DNA of 64,000 nt from Laspinema sp. D2d (GCF_025370755.1 NZ_JAMXFC010000005.1:124001-188000), one strand, 5' to 3'; numbered from the stretch's first letter, positions 8,639 to 17,694 are shown. A program made the numbers and translations. Notes: generated by a model from the letters alone, not told the origin.

Positions 8639-9208
8639 TTAACCGGCAAATACTTCATCATAAATCTCGGCCAGAGTCAAGGTTAAGCCCACAGAATTTA
8701 ATTCTAAACTATCATTCGGCCCTAATCGCTCAACTTCCCAATTCCCTGAAGCCTTGCGGCGATAAACCTCTACCTGCATCTGGTCTTGAGCAACCAGCAC
8801 ATATTCTTGCAAACTGGTTAAACTTTGATAATTCAGACGTTTTTCTCGCCGGTCTATCGTTTCTGTCGAAGGAGATAAAACCTCTACGACTAAACAAGGT
8901 TGAGTTTTATAAAATTTGTCTCGATCTTCCTCGTCACAAGTTACCAGGACATCCGGATAGTAAAAGATATCTCCAGTCCCTTGGGCCACTTGGATTTTTA
9001 TTTTCATATCAGACATAAATGTTTTACAGCCACTTCCCCGCAAATGAGTGAGTAAATAAGCATAAATGTTACCTGAAATCCGATTATGTTCCTCACTGGC
9101 ACCCGCCATTGCAAAAAGTTGTCCCCCCAGATATTCATGACGGATGGGGCTAGTTTCTTCCTGTTTAAAATAATCGGGGACGGAAATAAAAGCGGTTGCT
9201 AAGTTCAT
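8639..9208 (-). CDS. Uma2 family (DUF820) putative restriction-endonuclease-fold protein
   Basis: A 189-residue Uma2 protein, a PD-(D/E)XK-fold family greatly expanded in cyanobacteria and of unsettled role. The fold's active-site pattern is present: the Asp in YYPDVLV, then LVVEVLSPSTETIDRREKRLNY, which supplies Glu, Ser-Pro-Ser-Thr, and the downstream Asp/Lys/Tyr. The N-terminus (RHEYLGGQLFAMAGAS) is typical. It is convergent with the MATE gene, with 32 bases between stops. A second, divergent Uma2 gene lies at 22799. Confidence 0.9.
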   Translation of the reverse strand: MNLATAFISVPDYFKQEETSPIRHEYLGGQLFAMAGASEEHNRISGNIYAYLLTHLRGSGCKTFMSDMKIKIQVAQGTGDIFYYPDVLVTCDEEDRDKFYKTQPCLVVEVLSPSTETIDRREKRLNYQSLTSLQEYVLVAQDQMQVEVYRRKASGNWEVERLGPNDSLELNSVGLTLTLAEIYDEVFAG

Positions 9209-9668
9209 AAATTTTAGTCCTGAATGTTAATTTTAAATTAACCAATAATACTCTAGCGCATCAGTACCCTGTTTACATCCTAGGGACAAGAAACCGGGTT
9301 TTTGGCCCAAATTGGGTGCTTTCTTGCCAGAAATCGCGTAAAAATACCCGGTTTCTAAGCAATTTTGTAGCAACGATGCACTCTTAGGTGAACCTCACCC
9401 GATCGCCCAAAAGGAAGGGAGGGATTATTCACCCCTGAAAAAAAATCCTGCTTTTGATAGATGCGGTGGGGCGCGGATTACTGATAGTTTAGAGTCAAAT
9501 AAACCAAATCTAGCTATTGACCGGATCTGCCGGACATAGCATCGGTTTTTTACTAAAAATTATATCAGGTATTGCCCTCGGGCTCAGAGTTTTATAGAAG
9601 AAATTCTGGAACGAGAGAAGTGCGATCGCCCCCTGGTGTAAAATACCTTGTTTTAATGCAAAAAAATC
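9209..9668. other. Spacer with dispersed repeat copy 1
   Basis: About 460 bases between the Uma2 gene and a small proline-rich gene. It carries one copy of the 68-bp GAAACCGGG repeat (9289-9356). The minus-strand frame at 9510-9710 has no convincing features and is not called. Confidence 0.5.
9289..9356. repeat. Dispersed 68-bp inverted repeat, copy 1
   Basis: The element starts AGAAACCGGGTTTTTGG and ends TACCCGGTTTCT, so its termini are complementary. Its length matches three other intergenic copies at 29146, 38038 and 40263. It appears to be a small non-autonomous palindromic element. Confidence 0.85.
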
Positions 9669-9893
9669 ATGAACTATCTTACAGTCGAACCCACCCCTCA
9701 AGGGATTCAAATTCCGGAGCCTAACCCTTTACCGCAACCGGAACCTCCCCCGAATCCCGAACCCCCGACGCCCGAACCAGTCCCTGAACCGATTCCGCAA
9801 ACCATTCCGGCACCTGTACCTGAAACAGTCCCGGCACCCATTCCTCAAACTGTTCCTGCGCCGATTCCGCAAACCATTCCCGAACCCCAATAA
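9669..9893 (+). CDS. Small proline-rich repeat protein
   Basis: A 74-residue protein starting MNYLTVEPTPQGIQIPE. The rest is a low-complexity repeat of proline every second or third residue, built from units such as PIPQTIPAPVPETVPA with glutamate and glutamine between. It has no signal peptide or membrane segment, so it is likely a soluble, extended polyproline-type rod or a decaying tail of a larger protein. Reality is supported by consistent third-position use and an upstream spacer; its function is unknown. The minus-strand frame over it is an antisense shadow. Confidence 0.5.
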   Translation: MNYLTVEPTPQGIQIPEPNPLPQPEPPPNPEPPTPEPVPEPIPQTIPAPVPETVPAPIPQTVPAPIPQTIPEPQ

Positions 9894-10088
9894 AGGGGAT
9901 CCTCAAGGGACCTGGTAATGAGTTTGAGTCCAGGGCTTGACAAGACTTCCAAAAAAGTTGTAAAACTTATTAAATAATCTAATCGTTCATTTTTCCCCCG
10001 GCGATCGCTCGACGGGGAAAAACGGAAGTAGGTATTCTAGCCGAAGGAACGCACTGCATCTTTCCAGAAAGTATATGAGGTAGATACA

Positions 10089-10295
10089 ATGATGCTTGTG
10101 CCTTCATTAATGTCCTTGGCGATCGCTTCCTTAGCCTTTTGTCTGAGTGTCAATACAACCGAAGAAATCGTCAAAGTCGCTGCCACGGTTCTTGCTGCCT
10201 TTTGCCTGATTTTAAGCGTAATCTTTGCTCCTTGGATTGTGAAACTGGCGCTGGTTGCGATTCCCTTGGTCAGTCAAAAACTTAATCCAGCTTAA
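10089..10295 (+). CDS. Small two-helix membrane protein
   Basis: A 68-residue hydrophobic protein with two predicted membrane segments: PSLMSLAIASLAFCLSV and a longer one covering VAATVLAAFCLILSVIF into PWIVKLALVAIPLV. A GAGG ribosome site lies about 10 bases ahead of ATG 10089; ATG 10092 is an alternative. The conserved-looking sequence NTTEEIVKVAATV between the helices suggests a real cyanobacterial small membrane protein, but I cannot name it. It stands alone. Confidence 0.7.
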   Translation: MMLVPSLMSLAIASLAFCLSVNTTEEIVKVAATVLAAFCLILSVIFAPWIVKLALVAIPLVSQKLNPA

Positions 10296-10393
10296 CCGCT
10301 GCCTCCACTCCTAAACTCGACTGACACAAAGTGCTGACAGTAGCCAGGGCGAGGGAGAGAGAATGTGGAGGCAGGGTGATATCAATACCGGGA

Positions 10394-10987
10394 TTAGGAG
10401 GCGATCGCCTTCATATCGCTGTAGTAGGTTGCCATATCCTGCACCGAAAGCGTATCGGTTTCAGCTTGCGGACTCCAGAGCAGTTCTAAGATAAGCAGAT
10501 ACTCTGACGAGAGCGATCGCAATTGACTCAGCGCTGTTTTCATCCCACCGATCGTATCAATTGGGCCAAATAACGGGCGATCGTGTGCCGTCCCCAGCAA
10601 TAACGTAATCACCACATAGGCGGCTTCTCCTCCGTCCTGAATCACGGCCGGTTTATCGGTTTGGGTAATGATTCCTTCCACATTACTCAGGGTTTCCGCG
10701 CTAAATTTACCTCGTTCTTGAAGGGATAAGCGTTCAAATACCTCTTCTGCTGCTTCGCGACTCTCGAAAGTTTCCGAACTGCCTAAAAGATGAGTCCAAT
10801 AGAGGGCGTTTTCGAGTAACTGTTCTACGGTAACTTCGAGTAATTCATATAATCCCTCCGGGGTTTTTGTGTCGGCTTTCAGACTTAAGTCGGACAATTG
10901 AGATTGAATCGAACTCACTCCAACACTCAGGGCAATTTGAATTTGGCTCACCGTGACGATATCGTTATCAAGTTCTGAATGTATCAT
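10394..10987 (-). CDS. DUF1517-like soluble domain protein (paralogue of upstream neighbour)
   Basis: A 197-residue protein that aligns along its whole length with the C-terminal cytosolic half of the gene at 11134-12498: both contain SELDN(D/E)IVTV, a (R)FSAETLSNV stretch (ERGKFSAETLSNVEG against ERSKFSAETLSNVGG), VVITLLLGT/VVTLLLGTE, PLFGP, and YLL(I/V)(L/F)ELLWSPQ. It lacks the signal, Ser-Pro linker and membrane helix of the partner. Tandem duplication with loss, or an original soluble copy, would explain it. The family resembles cyanobacterial/plant DUF1517 proteins of unknown role. ATG 10987 is used. Confidence 0.8.
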   Translation of the reverse strand: MIHSELDNDIVTVSQIQIALSVGVSSIQSQLSDLSLKADTKTPEGLYELLEVTVEQLLENALYWTHLLGSSETFESREAAEEVFERLSLQERGKFSAETLSNVEGIITQTDKPAVIQDGGEAAYVVITLLLGTAHDRPLFGPIDTIGGMKTALSQLRSLSSEYLLILELLWSPQAETDTLSVQDMATYYSDMKAIAS

Positions 10988-11068
10988 TTATATTTATCCT
11001 AAGTAAACGGGCTTGAATGTTATACAGATACCCTTTTTAAAAGTTAAAAGGTAGGTTGTTCTTATTTT

Positions 11069-11086
11069 AGCCCGCTCAAGCGGGCT
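11069..11086 (-). terminator. Hairpin between the two DUF1517-like genes
   Basis: AGCCCGCT-CA-AGCGGGCT has perfect 8-bp arms. It follows the stop of the upstream minus-strand gene by about 50 bases. The T content after it is weak on the minus strand (TAAAATAAG), so it may be an attenuating or processing hairpin more than a strong terminator. Confidence 0.45.
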
Positions 11087-11133
11087 TTGTTGTCCGGATA
11101 GCCGCACTATACAAGGGTTAGAACTGCTGCTTA

Positions 11134-12498
11134 TCAAATTTGAACCAGGTCACTATACTGAGTTAGTAAGTCATCATAACTCAAACTATCTGTGGCTTCC
11201 TGGGGACTCCAGAGTAACTCAAATACTAAGAGATAATCCGGGGTAATAGCGGCGACTTGTTGCAGGGCCGATCGCAATTCTTCCGCAGAATGGAGGGGTC
11301 CGAATAAGGGCTGATCATCTTCTGTGCCCAGGAGGAGGGTTACCACCAGATAAGAGGCGGGGTCCCCTTCGGATTGGGGGCGGGCTTGATTCTGGCGAAT
11401 TTTACCCCCCACATTACTCAAGGTTTCTGCACTAAATTTACTGCGTTCTTGAATCGATAATTGCTCAAAAACTCGCCCTGCTTCTTCCCGATTTTTGACG
11501 GTTTGGGAATGGGTTTGAACATGAGTCCAATATTCGGGATGGCGGAGTAAGGATAAGGCGGATTCTTGTAAAAATTCCGTCAATCCTTCGGGAGTATCGA
11601 GTTCGGCACTCAGGCTTAAATCGGTGAGATGGGATTGAATATCTCGGGCGGAAGCTAATAGGGCAACCTGCAATTTGGTGACGGTGACAATCTCATTGTC
11701 GAGTTCTGAAACGGCTGTGGCGGCACGTTTAGAACGAATCCAAAAGACGGCAGCGATCGCCCCTCCAGCTAGGAGTAAAAATAGTAGAAATTTCCACGGA
11801 AAGCGAGTATTTCCAGCAGATTGGGTCCCGGCATAGCCCGATTGGGGAGGTGCGCCTGGGACGGGTTGGGTTGCTGCCGGTGCAGTGGGACTGGGGACAT
11901 AGGTTGGCGGGACGACTGGGGCGGGTTTGAGTCCGGTTCCGGCAGAATCTTGATACGGGCGATCGCTATATTGGGGAGTCGGATAGTAGGGTTGCGGCAC
12001 TGGAACTGGCACCGGGACCACCACCGTTCCGCCTCTGGAGGGAGAAGAGGTTTGGGGGACTGGAGTGGGTGCTGGAATGGGCGCTGGAATGGGCGCTGGA
12101 GTGGGTTGTGCCTCGAAAGAACCACCCCTGGCTCGTCCTCCCGTATTGCCACGACTGGGAGTAGACTCTGTGGGCGGAGGATTGTTCGGGCGTGAGGGCG
12201 TGTTGCTACTACCGGAACCACTGGAACGGGGGGCCGAACGAGTGGGAGGAGGACTGGTGGTGCGAGAAGGAGTGGAACGGGACGGGGTAGAACGGGACGG
12301 GGTAGAACGAGAGGGACTGGAACGGGAGGGGGCGGGGCGACTGAAAGACCCTCCTCGGCTTCGTCCTCCGGTGCGGGCTAGAGCAGTGGATTGAACCTCT
12401 ATCCACTCTCCCATTGGGCGGGTTGTGGGGTTAATCTTGACTTCATTAAAGAGCAAGAGACACAGGAGAGTGGTTAAGGTGAGATTAAATTTATGCAT
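11134..12498 (-). CDS. DUF1517-domain membrane protein with Ser/Pro-rich linker
   Basis: A 454-residue protein. It has an N-terminal hydrophobic signal (LTLTTLLCLLLF), then a long low-complexity region of Arg-Ser-Thr-Pro repeats (RSTPSRSTPSR) and Gly-Arg-Gly stretches (GGRSRGGSF, RARGGSF), a proline-rich segment, one membrane helix (KFLLFLLLAGGAIAAVFWI, about residues 235-255), and a C-terminal roughly 190-residue globular domain. The GGRxRGGSF motif, helix and C-terminal domain are the layout of DUF1517 proteins found in cyanobacteria and chloroplasts, with unknown function. The exported linker with the domain on the other side of the membrane is inferred. It is followed by its truncated paralogue. 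Confidence 0.88.
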   Translation of the reverse strand: MHKFNLTLTTLLCLLLFNEVKINPTTRPMGEWIEVQSTALARTGGRSRGGSFSRPAPSRSSPSRSTPSRSTPSRSTPSRTTSPPPTRSAPRSSGSGSSNTPSRPNNPPPTESTPSRGNTGGRARGGSFEAQPTPAPIPAPIPAPTPVPQTSSPSRGGTVVVPVPVPVPQPYYPTPQYSDRPYQDSAGTGLKPAPVVPPTYVPSPTAPAATQPVPGAPPQSGYAGTQSAGNTRFPWKFLLFLLLAGGAIAAVFWIRSKRAATAVSELDNEIVTVTKLQVALLASARDIQSHLTDLSLSAELDTPEGLTEFLQESALSLLRHPEYWTHVQTHSQTVKNREEAGRVFEQLSIQERSKFSAETLSNVGGKIRQNQARPQSEGDPASYLVVTLLLGTEDDQPLFGPLHSAEELRSALQQVAAITPDYLLVFELLWSPQEATDSLSYDDLLTQYSDLVQI

Positions 12499-12526
12499 GG
12501 CTGAAAACCCAGCTTTATTTATTTAG

Positions 12527-13249
12527 TCATAGCTTATCCCCCTCGGAATTGTCATCTTTTACTGACAGATTGTTGAGGTTTTGGAGGAGGTCTGGTCGGC
12601 GATCGCGAGTGCGTTGCAGTTGTTGTGCTTTGCGCCATTCCTCAATTTTCCCGTGATGTCCCGAGAGTAAAACGTCCGGTACTTTCCAGTCGCGAAATTG
12701 GGCCGGACGGGTGTAATGGGGATAGTCCAGCAATCCATCCTCAAAACTCTCCGCTTCTAGGGATTCGGCTTTACCCACAGTTCCTGGGAGAAGGCGGACG
12801 ACCCCATCGACTAAGGCTAAAGCCGGAATTTCTCCCCCTGTTAGGACGAAATCCCCCAGGGAGACTTCCCGAGTGACGAGATTCATCACCCGTTCGTCAA
12901 TGCCTTCATAATGTCCGCAAATCAAGACAAGTTGCTCGAAGTTTTGGGCGAGTTCCCAACAGAGGTTACGATTCATCGGTTGCCCTTGGGGGCTAAGAAA
13001 AATCACCTCGCGGCGAGGCAGGATGGGTAAGGATTCGACCGCCGCAAATAAAGGTTCAGGTTTCATGACCATTCCGACTCCCCCGCCATAGGGTTCGTCA
13101 TCGACTCGACGATGCTTATCCGTCGTAAAGTCGCGAGGATTAACGAGATTGACCGCAGCAATCTGGTTCGCGAGGGCTTTCCCAAGGAGGGAAGATTGGA
13201 GCGGGGTGGTAAAAAAATCGGGAAATAACGTGATAATATCTATTCGCAC
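12527..13249 (-). CDS. trmD: tRNA (guanine37-N1)-methyltransferase TrmD
   Basis: TrmD methylates G37 of tRNAs reading CNN codons, preventing +1 frameshifts, using S-adenosylmethionine bound in a SPOUT trefoil knot. The start is GTG 13249 (MRIDIITLFPDFF, the family's invariant opening). Knot residues are clear: LICGHYEGIDERV and SLGDFVLTGGEIPAL, followed by LLPGTVGK. The linker VDDEPYGGGVGMVMKPEPLF is the substrate-binding region typical of TrmD. At 240 residues the length is normal. It lies alone, 28 bases upstream of the DUF1517 gene on the same strand, and could be co-transcribed with it. Confidence 0.97.
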   Translation of the reverse strand: MRIDIITLFPDFFTTPLQSSLLGKALANQIAAVNLVNPRDFTTDKHRRVDDEPYGGGVGMVMKPEPLFAAVESLPILPRREVIFLSPQGQPMNRNLCWELAQNFEQLVLICGHYEGIDERVMNLVTREVSLGDFVLTGGEIPALALVDGVVRLLPGTVGKAESLEAESFEDGLLDYPHYTRPAQFRDWKVPDVLLSGHHGKIEEWRKAQQLQRTRDRRPDLLQNLNNLSVKDDNSEGDKL

Positions 13250-13751
13250 AGGGACAACAAGGGAGCGGATACAATCTTTTATTATAAGTCCGACTATCCA
13301 AGCTATCCGAGGTTGGGAATCCCTCCCTTATCCGGTAGAGACGATCGCCTTAGCCCAATCCTTTACCCTGCTGTTATCTTTGCCACGGGCACGCCACTAT
13401 TGAGGAAAAATACCAGGGGGGTGATGTTTTAATTCTAAATATTTGTGGAAATTTTTGCCATTATATCGATTGAATAACTACCCATGCTGACCCGGTAAAA
13501 ACGGGCAAAAATCCTGGAAGCAAGTAAGCGGGGCGATCGCTAACTCGCTTAGGGCTTCAGCAGACACGGCAAAAAAAAACCGTGGAATCGTAAAAACGTG
13601 AGAAAATTAAACTCCCTGACCCTGGGTCCGCACTTGGGCGAAAGAAAAGCCCATCCGGTAATACAAAAACGGACAAGAATGCCCTCTAAAGCCCTGCGCT
13701 TGGGGAAGGATCGAAACGTACAAAAAATAAGGGCCAATAGCAAGACCACCC
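13250..13751. other. Divergent spacer trmD / cphB
   Basis: About 500 bases between the divergent trmD and cphB starts, so both promoters should lie here. I see no convincing paired -35/-10 boxes and no GTA-N8-TAC NtcA box. A short hairpin (CACGG with CCGTG around an A-run, near 13564-13583) is visible. The open frames 13149-13403 and 13598-13804 overlap genes or lack motifs and are not called. Confidence 0.45.
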
Positions 13752-14603
13752 ATGCTACAGTTAGACACTCAATCCCTACAACAGAAGATGCCCCAAACAC
13801 TTAAAAGCACTGTAATGGTGATTGGCGGTGCGGAAGACAAAGTTCATGGCCGCGAGATCCTGCATACGTTTTTTACTCGTGCTGGAGGAAGCGAGGCAAA
13901 AATTGCGATCGTTCCTTGTGCTTCGCGGGAACCCTCGGCGATCGGGGACCGATATCAGAAGATCTTTGCGGAGATGGGTGCCACAAGCATAGAATTGCTA
14001 GATATCCGCGAAAGGACCCAGGGAGAGGATCCGAAGTGGCAAGAGTACATGGAAGAATGTACTGGAGTCTTTATGACAGGCGGAGATCAACTCCGACTCT
14101 GCGCCTTAGTTGCGGATACGCCTTTAATGGAAAAGGTTCGGATGAAGGTGCGGGAAGGAAAAATTGTTTTAGCGGGAACCAGTGCCGGTGCGGCAGTAAT
14201 GGGCCATCACATGATTGCCGGGGGAGGCAGTGGAGAATCACCGAATCGCTCGTTAGTGGATATGGCAACGGGATTAGGAATTCTGCCCGATGTGATTGTG
14301 GATCAGCATTTCCATAACCGGAATCGCATGGCACGGCTACTCTCGGCGATCGCCTCTCATCCAGACCGCCTTGGCATCGGCATTGACGAAGATACTTGCG
14401 CCATGTTTCAAGGCGATGGCGTCATTGAAGTGATTGGCAAAGGCACGGTAACCATCGTCGATCCCGGTTCGGCTTTCGTCACCAACGAGCAACAAGTGGG
14501 AGCCACAGACCCCTTGAGTTTGTACAATATGCGCTTACATATTCTGTGTCACGGCGATCGCTTTGAGTTACGTCAGCGTGTCAGTCGTCCCAACCATCCC
14601 TAG
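13752..14603 (+). CDS. cphB: Cyanophycinase
   Basis: CphB is an intracellular serine exopeptidase of the S51 family that cleaves cyanophycin to beta-aspartyl-arginine dipeptides. The motif GTSAGAAVMGHHMIAGG carries the nucleophilic Ser. Counted from the second in-frame ATG (13788) this is Ser132 in a 271-residue protein, the number and length I recall for the Synechocystis enzyme; from ATG 13752 the protein has 283 residues. The MLQLDTQSL extension looks like that of filamentous cyanobacteria, so I keep 13752. Also visible are VIGGAEDKVHGREIL, TGGDQLRLC and VDQHFHNRNRMARL, all family hallmarks. cphA follows 284 bases downstream on the same strand. Confidence 0.97.
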   Translation: MLQLDTQSLQQKMPQTLKSTVMVIGGAEDKVHGREILHTFFTRAGGSEAKIAIVPCASREPSAIGDRYQKIFAEMGATSIELLDIRERTQGEDPKWQEYMEECTGVFMTGGDQLRLCALVADTPLMEKVRMKVREGKIVLAGTSAGAAVMGHHMIAGGGSGESPNRSLVDMATGLGILPDVIVDQHFHNRNRMARLLSAIASHPDRLGIGIDEDTCAMFQGDGVIEVIGKGTVTIVDPGSAFVTNEQQVGATDPLSLYNMRLHILCHGDRFELRQRVSRPNHP

Positions 14604-14788
14604 GCTTTTATGGCAGCATATCCACCCAACTCCCTCGTTATGATTAAACTGCACAGAAGAGAATAGGTCCTTTCCGGTGAAACCTGAACGTTCAAAGCCC
14701 AAACCTTACCCCATTCCACTTCACGCTTCACCTGAACCCCCCATTTTCTCCTGATTCAGTTTGCACTTGTCCTGCACTGGACTCGATC

Positions 14789-14813
14789 AAGATGTTCATT
14801 TTGAACATCTTGT
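14789..14813 (+). promoter_or_regulatory. 11-bp palindromic hairpin between cphB and cphA
   Basis: CAAGATGTTCA and TGAACATCTTG flank a TTT loop, a perfect 25-base stem-loop 75 bases ahead of the cphA start. It has no T-tract, so it is not a typical terminator. It may be an operator for a dimeric regulator, or an mRNA processing or pausing element that separates cphB and cphA expression. The role is inference. Confidence 0.5.
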
Positions 14814-14887
14814 AACGCACGAAAGCCAGAAACTAGAACAAGTGCCTCTATTGCTTCCAAAACAAGAGCTTCATCCTCGCGCAGCTT

Positions 14888-17581
14888 ATGAAAATACTTA
14901 AAATCCAGACATTACGGGGTCCGAACTATTGGAGCATTCGACGCCACAAGGTCATCGTGATGCGCCTCGACCTAGAGGACTTAGCACCCAAGCCGACCTC
15001 TTTGATCCCCGGCTTTTATCAAGGTCTCGTTGAGGCACTACCCAGTTTGGTAGACCACTACTGCTCTCCGGGTTGTAGAGGAGGATTCCTCAGCCGAGTC
15101 CAAGAGGGGACCTATATGGGTCATGTGGTGGAACACGTTGCCTTAGAGCTCCAGGAACTCGCGGGGATGATAGTTGGTTTTGGTCGCACCCGCGAAACCT
15201 CGACCCCAGGCACCTACCAAGTGGCGTTTGAATATGTCGATGAACAAGCGGGTCGCTATGCCGCTAGAGCAGCGGTACGCCTCTGTCGCAGTATTGTCGA
15301 TACGGGTCGCTATCCGGTTTCCGAGTTGGAACAGGACATCCAAGACTTGAAAGATTTGGCGGCTAAAGCGTCCTTGGGTCCCAGTACCGAGACCCTGATT
15401 AAAGAAGCCGAAGCTCGCGATATTCCCTGGTTTCACTCCAGTGCTAGATCCATGATCCAACTGGGAACGGGGATTTATCAAAAACGAGTCCAGGCAACCC
15501 TGACCGATCGCAGCAGTATTTTAGGCGTTGAACTCGCCTGCGATAAAGAAGGAACCAAAAAAACTCTGCGGGATGCGGGAGTGCCGGTTCCCCGAGGCAC
15601 GTTGATTCATTATCTGGATGAACTGCAAGAGGCGATCGATGAGGTGGGTGGTTATCCCATTGTGATTAAACCCCTTGATGGCAACCACGGACGCGGGATT
15701 ACCATCGATATCCACACCTGGGAAGAGGCGGAAGAAGCTTACGACGCCGCTACAACCGCCTCGAAAACGCGATCGGTGATCGTCGAACGCTACTACAAAG
15801 GTCGGGACCACCGGGTGCTCGTGGTCAATGGTAAACTGATCGCTGTGGCAGAACGGGTTCCCGCTCATGCGATCGGGAATGGTAAATCTACCATCCAAGA
15901 ACTCATCGAAGAAACCAATCGCGACCCCAACCGAGGCGACGGTCACGATAACGTTCTGACTCGTATCCAAGTAGACCGGATGAGTATGCAAATCTTGGAG
16001 CGCAAAGGATACGACCTCAACACCGTACTCCAAGACGGCGAAATCTGCTATCTGCGCTACACCGCCAACCTCAGCACCGGCGGTATTGCCATCGATCGCA
16101 CCGATGAAATTCACCCAGAAAATCTCTGGATGGCCGAAAGAATTGCCAAACTAATTGGCTTAGATATCTGTGGCATCGATGTCGTCACCGAGGATATTTC
16201 CCAACCCCTCCGGGACAATGATGGCGTCATCGTGGAAGTGAATGCTGCCCCCGGTTTCCGGATGCACGTCTGTCCCAGCCAGGGCCTGCCCCGCAACGTC
16301 GCAGCCCCGGTCATGGAAATGCTCTTTCCGACAGGCACTCCCTCGCGAATTCCCATTCTCGCCGTCACTGGCACCAATGGTAAAACCACCACAACCCGCC
16401 TTTTAGCCCATATTTATAAACAAACTGGCAAAACCATCGGTTACACCACCACCGATGGGACTTATATCGGCGATTTTATCGTTGAAAAAGGGGATAACAC
16501 CGGGCCCCAAAGTGCCGAACTGATTTTGAAAGACCCCACCGTCGAAGTGGCTGTCTTAGAAACGGCCCGAGGAGGCATTTTGCGATCGGGTTTAGCCTTC
16601 GATCGCTGTGATGTAGGGGTCGTTTTAAACGTCTCTGCGGATCATCTCGGCATCGGCGATATCGATACCATCGAACAAATGGCAACCCTCAAGAGCGTCC
16701 TCGCCGAATCCGTGGATGCCAAAGGTTATGCGATTTTGAATGCCGAAGACCCCCTCGTCGTCAAGATGGCAAAACGGGTGAAATCTCAAATCGCCTATTT
16801 CTCGATGGACCCCGAGAACGAAATTTTGCAAAATCATGTTCGTAGTGGGGGACTCGCCGCCGTCTATGAAAATGGCTATCTCTCGATTATTAAAGGAGAT
16901 TGGACCCTGCGGATTGAACAAGCGGTTAACGTCCCGCTGACAATGGCAGGATTGGCTCCCTTTATGATTGCCAACGCCCTTGCCGCTGCCTTAGCTGCCT
17001 ATAGCAATGGGGTTCCCATTGAGCAAATTCGCACGGGATTGGCGACCTTTGAGGCATCGGTTGCCCAAACTCCGGGACGGATGAATCTGTTCAATATGGG
17101 GACCTATCATGCCTTGGTGGATTATGCCCATAATGCCGCCAGTTATGAAGCCTTGGGCGGGTTCGTGCGCAATTGGCCGGGAGAAACCATTGGCGTCATC
17201 GGTGGTCCTGGCGATCGCCGGGATGAAGATTTGACCAACCTAGGCAAACTCTCTGCCGAAATCTTCAACCAAATTATTGTCAAAGAAGATAATGATACCC
17301 GAGGTCGTCCCCGGGGAAATGCCGCCCACTTCATCTGTGCAGGCATCGCCCAAGCGAATGGTCCAGCGGCCTATCAAACGATCTTGAATGAAACCGAGGC
17401 GATCGAAACCGCCCTCAATGAGGCCCCCTCTGGTAGCTTAGTTGTCATTCTTCCCGAAAGCGTCACTCGGGCGATTAACCTAATCGAGAAGCGCAAACCC
17501 CTAGAAGAACCGCGCATTCCCCTCAAAAATTCTCAGCCCGTAGAATCTTCCTCGGTTGAATATAGCGAGTCTTCCACTTAA
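14888..17581 (+). CDS. cphA: Cyanophycin synthetase
   Basis: CphA builds the nitrogen/carbon reserve polymer cyanophycin (multi-L-arginyl-poly-aspartate), using two ATP-dependent ligations. The 897 residues match the family (about 870-900). Layout: an N-terminal domain; an ATP-grasp domain around residues 220-480 that adds Asp to the backbone (GGYPIVIKPLDGNHGRGI, VIVEVNAAPGFRMH); and a Mur-ligase-like domain from about 490 that adds Arg, with P-loop VTGTNGKTTTTRLL near residue 495 and DHLGIGDID and DYAHNAASYEAL motifs. MKILKIQTLRGPNYWS is the usual start. It pairs with cphB upstream; a strong terminator follows. Confidence 0.98.
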   Translation: MKILKIQTLRGPNYWSIRRHKVIVMRLDLEDLAPKPTSLIPGFYQGLVEALPSLVDHYCSPGCRGGFLSRVQEGTYMGHVVEHVALELQELAGMIVGFGRTRETSTPGTYQVAFEYVDEQAGRYAARAAVRLCRSIVDTGRYPVSELEQDIQDLKDLAAKASLGPSTETLIKEAEARDIPWFHSSARSMIQLGTGIYQKRVQATLTDRSSILGVELACDKEGTKKTLRDAGVPVPRGTLIHYLDELQEAIDEVGGYPIVIKPLDGNHGRGITIDIHTWEEAEEAYDAATTASKTRSVIVERYYKGRDHRVLVVNGKLIAVAERVPAHAIGNGKSTIQELIEETNRDPNRGDGHDNVLTRIQVDRMSMQILERKGYDLNTVLQDGEICYLRYTANLSTGGIAIDRTDEIHPENLWMAERIAKLIGLDICGIDVVTEDISQPLRDNDGVIVEVNAAPGFRMHVCPSQGLPRNVAAPVMEMLFPTGTPSRIPILAVTGTNGKTTTTRLLAHIYKQTGKTIGYTTTDGTYIGDFIVEKGDNTGPQSAELILKDPTVEVAVLETARGGILRSGLAFDRCDVGVVLNVSADHLGIGDIDTIEQMATLKSVLAESVDAKGYAILNAEDPLVVKMAKRVKSQIAYFSMDPENEILQNHVRSGGLAAVYENGYLSIIKGDWTLRIEQAVNVPLTMAGLAPFMIANALAAALAAYSNGVPIEQIRTGLATFEASVAQTPGRMNLFNMGTYHALVDYAHNAASYEALGGFVRNWPGETIGVIGGPGDRRDEDLTNLGKLSAEIFNQIIVKEDNDTRGRPRGNAAHFICAGIAQANGPAAYQTILNETEAIETALNEAPSGSLVVILPESVTRAINLIEKRKPLEEPRIPLKNSQPVESSSVEYSESST

Positions 17582-17600
17582 TTCAGCCCTGAATTTTCCG

Positions 17601-17644
17601 AAAAGACTTGAAAAGGATAACCCTCCCTTTTCAAGTCTTTTTTT
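17601..17644 (+). terminator. Rho-independent terminator of cphA
   Basis: A 16-bp stem (AAAAGACTTGAAAAGG with CCTTTTCAAGTCTTTT), 9-base loop, and a T-run to 17644 follow the cphA stop by 20 bases. This is a strong intrinsic terminator. Confidence 0.95.
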
Positions 17645-17694
17645 ATTAAAAACATACCTAATTAAAGCTATCTTTTCTAAAAGCCATTTCTAAG

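Noticed and set aside
11769-12406. Several frames on both strands over the Ser/Pro-rich linker of the DUF1517 protein
   Set aside because: They arise from low-complexity repeat coding (RSTPSR) read in other frames.
13598-13804. 68-residue frame ahead of cphB
   Set aside because: It overlaps the cphB start, is highly basic and has no motif or ribosome site.
13250-14887. NtcA sites (GTA-N8-TAC) for cyanophycin genes
   Set aside because: I looked ahead of cphB and cphA and saw no convincing match, so none is reported.
15521-16114. Long antisense frame inside cphA
   Set aside because: A shadow of the strongly coding cphA frame; long antisense frames are common in GC-rich third-position genes.
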